Below are positions 24,101-39,100 of a stretch of 64,000 nucleotides of DNA, in pieces. The stretch's first letter is position 1, and each line of letters begins with the position of its first letter. Source of the stretch: Agapetus fuscipes. Taxonomy: Eukaryota; Arthropoda; Insecta; Trichoptera; Glossosomatidae. The stretch covers positions 14,136,001-14,200,000 of the forward strand of contig OX637353.1 in the NCBI GenBank assembly GCA_951799405.1, written 5' to 3'. The notes under the pieces were generated by a model that saw nothing but the letters and a program-made list of their open reading frames with translations, had not been told where the DNA came from and did not search any database. The position numbers and the translations under genes were made by a program.

Positions 24101-27100
24101 AAAGAGCATCTTTGAAAATATTAATGGTATACTTTTTGTGCTCTGCCGGCATTTGAACCCACAACCTTACATTTACGAGTCCAAAGTGTTGCCACTGGAT
24201 TACGCACCGGCCCAATTTTGCTATTTGAGATTTGCTAGGAGTTAAACTAGAAAATGTGTTTTGATTCCACAACGCAAGAAATCTAATGTACAATTGAGAT
24301 ATTTTATCTACAGATAATACAAAATTATCTTCTCTATTCTTTCATTCTTTCTGCAAGCATCCTTGCAGCTGTTACAAGAGCTACTCTAAGAATTCCATTC
24401 CTCAAGAGCAGCTTATCATTATTCTCTCGTCTTGTTCTCCGTCGTCCCTCGAGCGTTCCATTCTTTTCAATTCAGGCATTCCACTTTTGTTTAGAGCATG
24501 TCAATGCGGGCACTTGGCCATCCTGAAAGCGTCATTATGTGTATTGTACGAGTACCGCATTTTTTGCTTTCAGAATTTCATGAAAAAAATTAATTTAAAT
24601 ATTATATATCTCTCTGTGCTTTGAAAACATAAGAAAATTGTGTATGTACTTTCTTGTTTTAAAAAAAACATATTTGCATAAGATATAAAAAAATGCAACT
24701 AAGCTACATATGTTGTGCTACTTTTTACCGTATTTAATCAGAAGGGGCGCATGTTGCGAGTGGAACTCATTTACTTGTACAGTAATCTGTAATGTTGATT
24801 TGTAATGTTGGCGGCTTATTCATTTATAATTTTATGTTATATAATTTTTTTGTATAGGTACCCATTTACTTTTTTTGGATAGATTTGTTTTTAAGGTTTT
24901 CTTGTTTTTTTTAAAACCAGAATGTTATTTATCAGTTGTATCTACTCCTTGACTCAAAGGTTAGTATGAAGCTGACCACCCATACTGTAAAAAATGTTTC
25001 ACTTTGTCAAGAGTTGTAGGGCTTATGTTAATTTAGTTTTAGGTTTTTATGTTTTATGTTCACATACGGCATGTGTAAGCGTGAACTTTTATATGTCTGC
25101 TTATATAAAACATTGTTCACTTGGTCAATGTCACCCCTTTTTCAGGAAAAGTCGGCTAGAGATGCAGGACCAATGTTCATTTGAGATTGAGTTTTTACAT
25201 TGTAGGACCACATGAGGCATGTGTTATCGCGAACTTATACATGTCTGCGTGTGAGAATGCGTTTAATATGAATCTTAAATGATATATATCTTTTCAGCTT
25301 AGATTTAAATTTAGATTCCTACCCGAGAAAAATGTAATATTATATAATTATATCTTTACATTTTTTCGTGCTGGCAATAATAAACTTGACAACAATAATG
25401 AACGTTCTGTTGTTTGATTTGAATTTAGAACAAATTGCAAGATTCATTTTTTTATGGCTCTTCATTGACAATCACTTATATTTTATTGAACAGGGAGGTA
25501 TTTCAATTTTTACCTAACTGAAAAAAAATTCACAAAATAATTATTAATTCATATGCTAGCAACGATAATGGTGATCGTTATAAAATTTAACTGTGACAAA
25601 AATCCTACATCGGGTTGTTATCAACTAATATTTCAAATATTTTGCAAATATCTTTAATTAATTTTGGTTCACTAATTGGCCCACATGTGAAATTCGGTAA
25701 CGAATGTTGTGCAGAATTTTATAACAAAAGAAAAATAATAAATATGCATAATTTGACAAAGGGAATAATAAATTTAAAAAAAAAAATACGAGTATGTCAC
25801 CTTTGATTTCTATAGAACCAAAATAAAAATTAGGATGATTTAGCTGGAGAGCGTTGTTTTTATGTGAATCACACCGAATGAGCCATTTGCGAAGTTGATC
25901 GTCGTTATTGAAAGCAGTAATTGAACAAGTCAGACCCAGTCACTCCCCCCTAGTGATTGTTTGTCTTATCTTCCATTTGATTCAAAGATGGTCATGCAAT
26001 GAAATCGTCTTAAGAATCCCATACTAAACAATCTGAGTTAAGAAAAAAAATCTAATTACAATAAATACTCCCCAAAGTAAGCATAGCTTGTGTTTTAGGG
26101 AGGAATCCAACTTATTTCAACTTAAAATTAATCACTTAATAGATAAACTTCGTAAAAAAATTAATATATTTACACCATTTTGTCATTTACTAAGCAAAAA
26201 CAGAAATACACAAAATAAAAATAAAATAAAATAAAGAGGTAACATGTTTAAATAGAAAATACAGAAATAGGAATTATACATAAATACACATAGACATATG
26301 AAAAAAATAACAATGATAAGAATAAGATTACAAAAACCAAATAAATATAAGCACTCAACTATTTACATCTCCTTCAAATATTTGCTGATCATATACTTAA
26401 TGGCCCTAGGATCCCAGTTATTTTTAATATTTTCAAAATCAATTTCCAGCATTCACAAGACACATTTGTCCAGCACACATACAAACGTTGCTCATGTGAA
26501 ACTATGTTGTACACTCCGGGTGGTGAGACTCATACTAACCTATAAATCATTGAAAAATGTTTCTTCAGTGAAAATACAGCCATTGAAAACTGCGTGGCAG
26601 TAAGTTTCACGCTGCAATTAATCCGATGGCAGGAGTGGACTTTCCTTTACTTATAGGTTGGTATGAGGCTGACCACCAATAGACTGTAAAAAAATGGTTA
26701 ACTTTGCTAATGCCCCTCTGTTTTAGGAAACGTCACGCAAAAGCTGTAGGGCTTATGTTCATTTGAGCTTTGGATTTTAATTTGTGCGTACAAACGCAGC
26801 ATTTGCAATCTCGAACTTGCACGTGTATATTTTATGGGCATGCATTTGATATGAACTTTAAAAAGTATATCTTTGCAACAAGATTATAAATATAGACCAC
26901 CGACTCACACACGATCGAAAATCGGTGACAAATTTTCACGCGCCATTTAATTCGACAGCAGACTTTGCGGGACCTTGCGCTCTAATTTACGGTCCTCCAC
27001 GGTCATTTGCCGGTACCTTATCTTGGAGTAGCAGGTCTGGAGAAATATGGCCGAATTTGTGCGACCCATGTTTACGGTAAACGGCCTCGCTAGAAAAGGC

Positions 27101-30100
27101 ACAAGGCATGGACGATTTATGTCCTGTCCGCAAATTCTGCTTTACGACTGTACGACATGTGCTCCACGAATAATTGGCACAGACAACCCGTCCACAGAAA
27201 GCTCGACCATGGACAAATCGATCTCAGGATAGTTTGTCCGCATGACTTTTCGATCGCATACAATATATGAGACGTATAAATACAAACGCCGTCAACTCCT
27301 TACGCGATGATTTTGAGAAAAATAAACTTGTACACTTGTAAAAGACAACACGAGTTGGAGATGACGGCGTTTGCACGAAATCATACTTTTTCAATTTAAA
27401 TTACGAAGGATTAAATGAGGTTTTCATCACATTGCACACAGCAAATGATTTGTTACACTACGCAGAATCAAATTCAATAATTATCTCGGAAATCACAAAA
27501 TTTGGAGATGACGGCGTTTGCAGTTGTACGACTCATATCGTCCGCTTAAAACTGAATGAGTGCTGATTCACTGATTTGAGAAATCGTGGATAAAACATTT
27601 AATTATGTGTAAGGGAACTAGTTACAAGAGAGTCTAAAATCCATAATCTAACAACTAAGTTGTAAAGATATATCACATTAAAGATTCATATTAAATGAAT
27701 TTCCACAAGCAGACACGTATGAGGTCGTGCTTACACATGCCGCATGTGAGTTATAATAAATATATAAAAACCCAATCTCAAATGAACATAAGCCCTGCAA
27801 CTTCAACAGGGGTGACACTGGTAAAGTGAATAATTTTTTTACAGTATGAGTGGGCACTGTGGTCAGCCTCATACCAAGCTATAAGTCAAGGAATGCTGAT
27901 TCACTGTTTTGAGAAATCGTGGACAAAACATTTTATTGGGTATAACTGAACTAATTATAATAAAGTGCTCATAAAAAACTTCTAAACTATAGGATTTTCA
28001 CACTTATGTAGTGTTTTCTCTTGTAGAAAATGAAAAAAGTGCATTTATCTGAGAAACCCAAATAAGCTTCTATTGTCCTTGATCAAATAGTCGTGTGCCG
28101 AATTGTCATATTGTTCGACCTGTCGTCCCCCCAGTGTTTATTTGGCTTATGTACCATTTAATTCAAACATAACCTTTCAATGGAATTGTCTTAAGAATCA
28201 CACTCTACACAATCTGAGCTAAGAGAGAAACGTAAATCACGATAATGCGAAAATACAAAAAAAAAAAAATCTAGTGTTCATAAGATACATTGGTCCAGTA
28301 CACATACAAATATTGCTCATATGAAATTATGTCTAATGGACGCACTAAAACGACGGTGTCTGTAGACATGTTATTTGTGACCGAAGAATAGTGTGGTTTC
28401 AACAAAAAAATCATTTCCGGTAAACATAGAACAACTTTTGGCATTTAATTCCTCCAAAATGAATAGCATTTTGTTTTAATCTGTTCTTAAAAACTGTATA
28501 AAAATCTAAAATTATCCCCAATATGTTTAAAATTAATTCTTAAACCTTCCTGCAACTAAAAGATAAATTCACTGCTGTTACATCCTTCAGGGTGAGATGC
28601 CAAAAAAAAAAATCTTTTGGTCAAATTGACCTGTAAACGACTCATGAATGGACGATCTGTCTGTAGACGAATTATCTGTGACCAAAATACCGTTGACCAA
28701 AAAGTCGTGTGGTCGAATTCTCGTGTTTCCGATTTGTCAATGGACGATCTGTCTGTGGACGAGCTATCTTTGACTGATTTTTCGTGACACGTGCTAAATG
28801 AGATCGCAGTGACCTGAAAATTGGGATAGCTTTGACCCGATTTACAATCAATTACTGCTTTAATCCCATGTTTACCGTTCCTTTACTCATCTCCTTCTTC
28901 TTGCTTAGCCTATCTCATTCCACTCCTGAACAAAGAATTTCAGTGTTCTCGACGTTTCGGTGGCTTCTTCTCCAACATCATCAGGATTCTCTAACTAACG
29001 GTTCGTATGAATATCCAATTATTCATTATATTTTAATGCTAATCTAATCTAAGTTGCAACTATATGTAACATTAAAGATTCACATAATATGCATTTTCAC
29101 AAGCAGACACTTATATGACAACATACTTACAATATAAAAACCCGAATCTCAAGTGAACATACACCCTGCAACTCCTGCCGACCTTCCCTGAAACAGGGGT
29201 GACATTTGCAAAGTGAACCATTTACTACAGCATGGGTGTTCAGCCACATACCAAACTATAAGTCAAGGAATTAATTGTACAAATACATACGTCTAACGAC
29301 TGTAAATCTAACCTCAATTCGATCAAGCTGTTCTATGTTAAATTTTTAAAAGCACGATAAACATGTTGAAAAAACGTAATTGTAGCCCAACATCTCTTCT
29401 AGAGAAAGGAATATGGGTTTAACAGAGATTTTCGGACAAAGGTTTCACTGAGATTTATTTGATGGGACGTATTCTAGCCGCTCTTTTTTTCTCCCACTTG
29501 AAAAATGTGATAATCCAATAAATATATTTTATTACGATGATTGCAAAAGTCTTTTTACAAAAGACGAAAAAAAAACCTTTTCCAGCTTTGTGGTGATATA
29601 TAGGCTGTTTTTATAGATGATCATGTAATAGGAATGTACATATATTATATCGTTCGCACAATTCAGGATTATTCTACACTTGTGGGGGGCTCATTTAGAC
29701 ATCAGTCATGCGATTTTGTGTACAATTTTATGCCGGCTACAAGCAATCATTAATTCATGTCAATTTTGCGTGCATACTATACGAAAGCATGTCAGTTTTA
29801 TGTTTTCAAAACGTGCATACCAATTCAAAAAAGCTTTTTTTGGGTTGGAAAATGTATCAACCTTTATCAAAAACTACTCCGTTCGATAGTTAAGTTGTTA
29901 GAATTCTTGCATTTCATTTCGAGAGTGCAGGTTCGATCCCTACCGAAGGTGTCAGAAATAATTTCCCGTTTCGATGTTTATTTCAAACGTTAAACGAAAA
30001 ACCGGCAAAGCTTACTCAACCATCACAAGAAATAAAATCCAGCTCTTTCGGAAGCTGGGAAACCCCCAATTCAACTGAAGTGCTGAAGGCAATCCTTTCG

Positions 30101-33100
30101 GGGACAACGCAGTTAGAAATTGCACTATTTATGCAGCTAAGTTGCAGTAGCAGTTGGCTACAAAGGTTCATCCAACCACTGGGTCTTACTTAAAAAAAAT
30201 AGCACTGACTTACAACGAACGAGCATGTAGAAAGCTCTTAAAGTGTGATTAACACAAAACAAGCTGACAGTTTTTACGGTGGAAATGACTTATTCAAGAG
30301 GAATGACTCTGAGTGATAGGGTCCGTAGTAAAATATGACATTATACATACGTTCAAAAGTGTAAGATGGTTGATTGAAATGAACGATGAACAAAAAAAAG
30401 TACAAAGTGATTGTAAAAGATAACCGAAGAAGTGGAAGACTGAAAGAATGGATTGATCAAATAAGCAAGATTGCAAATGACTGAAATCTGTAGAGTGAAC
30501 AAAAGAAAAGCATGCATGAAGAGAGTGATGAATGTCGAGGAGATGAAAAAATATGCAAGGACAAAACAAAGTGGAAACGTGTCTGCAAAGATACTGGCCA
30601 CATCTAGCAGAATAGCGGCTTGCAACAACATCTCCTTAGTATGTTTGTCTTATGTCCATCAGAGGTAATTTCACATAAGCAATGTTTGTATGTGCACTGG
30701 ACCAATGTGTCTTATGAAAACTGGAAATTGATTTTGAAAATATTTAAAACAACTCTTGCATTATCGTGTTTTACGTATTTTTCTTAGCTCAGATTGTGTA
30801 GAATGTGATTTATAAGACTATTTCATTAAAAGGACATCTTTAAAAGAAACTGTAACATTGATAGGCAAAAGCGAGAAGTTGTTCAGAGTCATGCAACTAT
30901 GTATGACATTCACGAATGATGGTTTATATCAAGTGTAGCAGATTTGCATGTCAAATAAATTACTGTCACTCTCATACTAATTGCAAAATTTATCTGTTTG
31001 GCGAGAGATACTCTGTATTTGTGAAAATCTCGTGTAATATTTTTGACAAACAAACACCCATATAATGATGAATAATTTACTGAGGACGTATGAAGGCCGC
31101 AAAATTATTTCACAGTTTTAACTGAACAAAGAGCAACGGGAAATATTACCTTTGAATAAAAAATAAACATTTTTGAGTGTCATATGTTGATTAATACTTT
31201 TTTAATATCCTACATGATAAAAATGTGGGTTTTTTGTGTGTGTCACACCTCAAGGACCTTCCAAATCATGAATGAGATATTTTATAAAGGTGCCGTTTCA
31301 GTGCTCTCTTAAAAATGCCAACAGTACCCTTAGTACGAGTTGCAAAACTTGAGTAAAGTAAAGTTTATTGAGAGTATTAAAGAGTGATTTTCCCCAAAAT
31401 CCTCCGATTTTCTTTCTCACACTTTATGGTCTTAGCAAAAGAGCTACAGTGATGAAGAAAATCAATTTCAAACAAACAAAAAATGCAGATTTTGGGGTAA
31501 ACCACTCTTTAATACTTTCCGTAAACTTTACTTCACTCAAGTTTTGCAAACTCGTACTCAGGGTACAGATTCCGAAACCCTCACTCCGGGTGGCAGCCTG
31601 TTCCACTCCATCGGTCTCGCAATCCGGAAGGCGCGATCCCCAAAATTAGTGCGTAATTGACGGCGAGGCTGCGTCAACCTAACAGCACCCACACCCCGCT
31701 GACCTAAGTGTCTGCCCTCTCACATTCACCTCAACGGGGGAAAACATATCTGCCAGATATGACGGAGCCGTACCGTTTAGGGCTTTAAATACCATCAAAC
31801 ACACACGGTAGACCACCCTCTCAGGAAAACGAAGCCAATGTAGTTCTTTCAATAGCGGAGAGATGTGAGAGAGTTTGGACATCCCGAAGATCAGTATTAT
31901 ACAAATATTGTGTCAACATATTGGTTTAGTTAAATACGGTTGATTTATTTTAAAATTCCGTTTACATTTGGTTCCTTCACAGTATACTATTGTACTGTTT
32001 TGCTCGTGAGGTCTGATACAAGTCTAATGCTACACACACAGCTTTGGCTCTTTATAAAGCATAGCATAAAGATGGTTCTTGAAACATTGGGAACTGGGCC
32101 TTGCAAGATTTTACTTAGAATATTCGAGTAAACACTCACACAAATACACATCGAACAAATCTAATCTAATCTAATCTAAGTTGCAAAGATATGTTGCATT
32201 GGAGATTCACATTATATGCATTCTCACAAGCAGATACGTACAAGTGCGCGTTTGCACACGCCGCATGTGAACCTACAACATAAAAACCAAATCTCAAATG
32301 GACATACACCCTGCAACTCTTGCCGTCCTTCCCTGAAACAGGGGTGACATTGGCAAAGTGAACCATTTTTACAGCATGGGTGGTCAGCCGCATACCAACC
32401 TATAAGTCAAGAAGCATACACAACAAATTACATTTTTTAAATCAACAAATTATAACATGTATGGACATCAAAACTAAAACAGAATACAAATTTAAATTGA
32501 ATAAACCCTAGCCGCCAACATTACAGATCAACCGCCATTTCTTTCTGTCCTTACATACTTCTTTCATTTCCTGAACAAATGCAAATAAAATTATTTTTAA
32601 ACAGCTACATTTAAAACAAACACAGACATACTCACACAAGTAAAAACACACACATACACACAATCATGCATTCGTAACAATATGAATTAAAATTGCTTAT
32701 ACGAATTGCAATAGTAGTTGTGACTTTTGAAAGTGGTAATTGAAGCAGTTTTTTATAAATGTGTGTGTATATGCGTGTCTGGAATCTTCAAGCAAGTGCA
32801 AACAAATAAATAACAAATGTGATCATTTATTTGGTGTGGAATGGAATATCGGTCCGTTCAATTGGTTGATTTGAATTTGGAACGTATCACATGAATTATC
32901 TTTTTATGGCTATAAATTAATAATTACTTATTTATTTTACATGCCAATATTGTCATACCTAACTGAATACAATATAATAAACAAAAATATTTTCTTAGCT
33001 GGCAATAATGACCTTGGTTCCCGACGCGTTCGATTGGTTGATTTGAATTCGGAACGAAAAATATCATTTATATTTTTATGGCTACTGGATTGTAATTTAT

Positions 33101-36100
33101 TATTTTCACATGTTTTTAAATTTTTAATACCTACCTATAAAATTTGATTCAAAAGTATTTTCGTGTATATAAGAGACTCGATACAATTTTGCAGATATTT
33201 TTTTTCGACTCACAAACGTCACACGTCTGACAAGTGTCATAAGTAACCAATAACAAAACATTTGTGTGCCGTTTCCTCTTGCAACCCAACTATGACATCA
33301 CAATTCTGTTGTCTATGTAATTTGAGCTGGGTTCATTACTCAGTCTTAGACGTGGGCCTCCTTTATTCACTAAAGAAATACTTAAATTTATTTATTTTTC
33401 TTTTCAGGAGAACACTTCTTTGGTGGTGCCATGGATTATCGGATGTATAACCTTCATGGCGCTTGAGGCCATGGCCATGGTCTACTCCAACGTCCTCAGA
33501 GACCACGTCAACAGAGTAAGAACTTCTCCTTCCTTTACTTTAAGTCCCGTCAGGTCTCCTCGACTTCGTAAATCACTTTGAAGAATGTCCCAGTATCTTA
33601 GGGAAAGTAAACAGAAGAAACCGGACCGTAGTCGAGTGGTCACACTTCGGACTCGTAAATGGAAGGTTATGGGTTCGAATCTCGGCGGAAACCATTTACA
33701 TTTTCAAATATGCTCTTTCCTGGGTTGAAAAATTCACATACTTTTACCAAAGACCGGTCATCAAAGGTCAATCCAGTTACAGCAACTGGGTCTTGCTTGA
33801 GAATTTGCGCTTTCTATAGCGATGACCAAGCTCGCAGAGGGCTCTTGAGTTGTGATCACACAAAAGCAGCGTTCACCGAATAAATCATGCTAATATTATA
33901 AAAATTATTATTACCCAGTACCCCGAGCTTCAAACATAGCGTTAATCACACTTTGCGTCTAAGCTTTACATATATTGTAACTTTTAGCCGCGTTCCCCCG
34001 AAGCGGTTGCATGTGACGAGTGGAACCCATTTATTTTTACAGGCAATATGATTTGCATTTTTATACTGTTCCAGCCAGCCTACTCGTGCTGCGAACGATT
34101 ATGTCATTCTAGCTTAAACTCCGGCTTCGCTTGTCATTCTTTTACTGAGACCATAAAGTTTAAGAAACATTTTTTTTTATAAAAAAAACCGGTCCGTAGT
34201 CCAGTGGTAACACTTCGGACTCGTGAATGGAAGGTTGTGAGTTCGAAACCCGACGGAGAACAAAAAACACACCATTTATATTTTCAAATTTGCTCTTCGC
34301 TGGGTTGAAAAATTCATAAACCTTTACCAAAGGCCGGTCATTAAAAGGTCCATCCAGCTTTACAACAACTGGGTCTTGCTTTAGAATTGGCGCTTTGTAG
34401 CGAAGATGACCAAGCTCGTAAAAAGGTCGATTGGTAGAATGCTTGCATTCCATGCCGAGAGCAAGGGTTCGATCCCAAGGTGTACTCAGCCCTCACAAGC
34501 AATATGAACTAGCTCCCCGAGAGCTGGGAAACTCCACTCCAACTGAAAATGGTTGGTGTGAGGCCGGTCCCCTTGTCCCGTAAAAATAAATAGGTCCCGA
34601 ATCGCCACATGCGACCCCTTCGGCGATAACGCAGGCAAGAAGTTACACTATATGTGTAGCTTAGTTGCGAAACAGGTTAAGGGTATAGAGCACTCTTAAA
34701 GTAGAAGAAATTACTTCATGTTTTATAAACGGGGTAAAAGGGATGGATCTGAATAACATCGTTAGACAATGGCGACAATTTTCAATATTATATTATTCGT
34801 TAGAAACATGTGGTCGTTATGAATTGAATGTGAATTCAGAACAATTATCTTTGTTTCGTTGAATTATTGTTATGGGTTAGTGAAATTAACGTAAATGAAC
34901 GAAAATTGCTTAGATTACATTTTCCACAACGACTGTGAACCGACGACTAACACAAATTGAAAATGTATTCAAATTGTGTGAGTGTTTTGTGAATTAATTT
35001 ATTCTTAAATCTAAGTTGCAAAAATGGAAGTATATTCAGTGGAAGGGCTATGAATGTGATTAAGTACCAATCGACATTATGCACCGTCTTTGACACCACA
35101 CATTGTTAATAGTTCTGTCTCGCTCACGACATATGAAATGCTTTTGTTATTTTCTATGTAAGCAACGTGTCTCTACTCCGTCTTCAATCTATGTAAATAT
35201 CACCATGGAAACCCATAAAATCACTATGGTAACGTGTTTGTTACTAGTGTTGTTGAAAATATGAAAATATCTGATTTCGAATTCAAAAATGTTCCCACCT
35301 CATTATGTACGGATGATTTTCACAAGTATCTATTTCCGCGAGCATTGTTTTTTTACCCATCCAGTTCTATATATCGATGGTTGCAAAGATAAATAAATTT
35401 AAAATTCATATCAAATGCATGCCTGCAAGCAGATACGTAAAGATTCACTCTTACAGATGCTTACAAAATGTAAATCCATATTTCAAATGGATATATATCC
35501 TACAATTTTTGCTGCCCTTTCTTAAAAACACATGGATGCTATAAGAAAAGCGAACCATTATTTTCAGTATTGGCTCAAGATCATACCGTATCTATTTGAA
35601 AATAGGGTGAAATAAAACATGGTGTATCAACAGCTAATCCATTTTAAATTAAACAACGATCAACTGCTCAGGCTCCGCCATTTTTTATTCCGTCCTGTCT
35701 TCAAATAGACGGCAGTCGAGACTTCTCGCCCTGCCCAGACAATTGACGTCACTTTTTTCATCCCCGTTTTAATATGCCGAGCCCATTTTATCTCAGCAAA
35801 ACATACAGGACAAATGTAATTTGTCGTGTATGTTCCTTGACTTATAGGTTGGTATGCGGCTGACCACCCATGCTGTAAAAATGATTCACTTTGCCAATGT
35901 CACCCCAGTCTCAGGGAATGACGGCAAGAGTTGCAGGGTGTATGTCCATTTGAGATTTGGTTTTTATGTTGTAGGTTCACATGCGGCATGTGCAAGCGCG
36001 AACTTGTACGTGTCTGGTTGTGAAAATGCATGTAATGTGAATCTCCAATGTAACATATCTTGGCAACTTAGATTAGATTGGATTTTTTTTTTGATAGATG

Positions 36101-39100
36101 CATAATGGAGTAGGTAATCTCTAATTCTCTGTTTTTATTTTTACAGCAATTCGACTCGCTGTGCAAGGCGGAAATGGCGTTTTTCATATCGAGAGCCTTC
36201 ATAAACGTAAGTTGAACAAATCGTTACCAACGTGCTTCTTTGTATTATTTTCAACAGAGGTAATTCCACATGAGCAATGTTTGTATGTGTACCAGTGGCG
36301 AAGGGTGCCATACAAGCCGGTTTCCATTGGTTTCCCTTTTAAATTAATGTAACAAAGTAGTTAAAAAATATAAGCACTAAGTAAAAAAATACATTTAAAG
36401 CCAAAGAAACAATACGTATTTTTTCCCCATTGAAACCATGCAGTCTACTTTATTATCATTTCTGCCTCATTTTAAAAGGGAAACCGATGGGAATCGGCTT
36501 GTATGGCACCCTTTGCCACTGAAGTGTACTGAATCAACGCGTCTTTTGAAAACTGGAAATTTATTTTAAAAATATTTAAAACAACTCTCATATTATCGTG
36601 TTTTACTTTTTTTTCTCAGCTCAGATTGCTTAGAATGTGATTCTTAAGATAAATTATTTAAAATTATTTTTTTAATGCAATGGTAGATAAGCCAAACAAG
36701 CACTGGCGACGCAATATTGACTTTATTTCATATTTTTGCATTTTGTCGTCACACAGCGAGAATAACAGAGTGAGTTTTGTTCCCAAAATATAAATTATTG
36801 ACTTTTTGACATTGTAAGACTGTAATGGAAATATGTAAGTTTTTAAATGGAAATATGTAAGTTTTTACAATGTAAATGAGTATTTCAAAAAGGAAAATAA
36901 ATTGCAGAAGCACTATCTTATTTCTATAAAAAGAAATGTTCCCTGTGACTCAACCGATTTCAATCAAATTTTGTGAAATACATGTAAAATATACCCGAAA
37001 TTATTTGTGTGAATTTTGGTGTCGATCGAACCAAACACAGTTCCCTTTTCTCTATTTGCCAGCAAGCAGGATTGTTTCGTAGCCTAGTGGGAACGCTTCA
37101 GACACCTAATCAAAAAGTGGTGAATTCGAATTCCAGTCAGAGCATTAAAAAAACGTAACCTTTACCAAAGATCGGTCACAAAATGTTAATTTAGCTTTAC
37201 AACAACTGGATCTTCCTTGAGAATTGGTGCTTTGAAGCGAAGACCAACCTCGTAAAAAGTCATGTTGATAAGCTCAGTAGAATGCATTCCATACCGAGAG
37301 CAAGGGATCGATCCCACCGAGGGTGTCTGACATAATTTCCCGTTTCGGTGTTTATTTCAAACACAAAATAAATACTGGCAAGGCTCACTCACCCTTCAAA
37401 TGATATACAAACCAGTCCCATCGGGTGCTGGGAAGCCCCCAATTCAACTGTAGTGGTAAGCGTAAGACCGGCCCCTTACTTGTAAAAATAAATAGGTAAA
37501 CACGCCATATGCGATTCATTTTGGGGAAAATGTAACCGATATTCGGTAGGTAAGAATTCCAGTGGTGTTGAGACTTCCAGCCCAGGTAGGGTACGTATTT
37601 ACACTCACGAAAATTTTTAGACGCTTTCGTTCTTTTTTGACACTGGCATTACTTCAAGCAGAGTTCAAGGTCTATTGTTTCGGCATGTCCTTGAACAAGT
37701 TTCTCCAGCCTTGGTTGAGACGACGCTATTATTTAGTTCACCAGAGTGGTGGGTTGTTGTGCTGTTTGCCCCCCAGGATACGAATGACCGTGGGGAAGAG
37801 CCAAAAGCCCGTTCTGGATGAACTCACAAAGCTGGGTAGTCATTTCATGCACTCAACATGATTAAAAATTTAAATTACGCTCTAGAGCAGCTACGCTAAA
37901 CCTTTTCTCTCTTGAGGCATATAATTTTAGTCGTCATGGGAAATTTAATATGCTTTTAATAAATGTAAGATGTAAGCAAGAATCAAAATCTAAATCTAAG
38001 CTGCAAAGATATGTATCATTTGAGATTCATATTAAATGCATTCCTACAAGCAGACACGCATAATTTTGCGCTCACACATGCCGCATGTGGACCTACAACA
38101 TAAAAAACCCAACTCTCAAATGAACATAAGCCCTGCAACTCTTGCCGACCTTCCCTGAAACAGGGGTGACATTGGCAAAGTGAACCATTTTTTACAGTAT
38201 GGGTGGTCAACCTCATACCAACCTATCAGTCAAGGAATAATTATAAAGAATTCTTATAATAATAAAAATATTAGGATGATTTATTTGGTGAGCGCTGTTT
38301 TTGTATGAATCACACTTCAAGAGCCCTCAGCGAGCTCGGTCGTGACTATAGAAAGCGCAAACTCCCAGAAGGATGGACATTTAGTGACCGGTCTTTTGGT
38401 AAAGGTGTATGAATTTTCTAACCCAGGGAGGAGCATATTTGAAAATATAAATGATATTTTTTGTGCTCCACCGAGGATTGAACCCACAACCTTCCATTTA
38501 CAAGTCCAAAGTGTTGTCACTGAACAACGGACCCGTCGGATCTATAATCTATAATCTATAATCTAAGTTGCAAGGATATATTCATTTAAAGCTCTCAGAT
38601 GTATGCCCACAAACCAACAAGTGTAGTTCGCGCTTACAAATGCTGAATGTGTACTTACAAATAAAATCCAAACCTCAAATGAACATAAGCCCCACAACTT
38701 TTGCCGACCTTCCCTGAAACAGGGGTGACATTGGCAAAGTGAACCATTTTTTACAGTATGGGTGGTCAGCCTCATACCAACCTATAAGTCAAGGAATATG
38801 AATAATAAATTACATTTAAATATAAAAAAGAACAAAACCTTACAAAGAAATCTATACAAAAAAAGTCAAAAATTTCCTATGCAAAAAATGTAGCAAATGA
38901 ATACACCAACATTAGAAATCAACATTGCAGATTAGCCGCCACTTCTTCCTGTCCTTGCATACTTCTTTCATTTCATCCAGAGTCATAACCTTTTTCATAC
39001 AAGTCCTCCTTTTATTATGACTCTGGATATCCCAGTCATTCGCTATTTCAGAGATTTGATCCTTCCATACTTTTCTCGGTCTTCCTCTACCACGACATCC

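Noticed and set aside
26298..26603. A 101-codon ORF.
   Set aside because: It overlaps MITE-C and LINE-A tail sequence; no domain.
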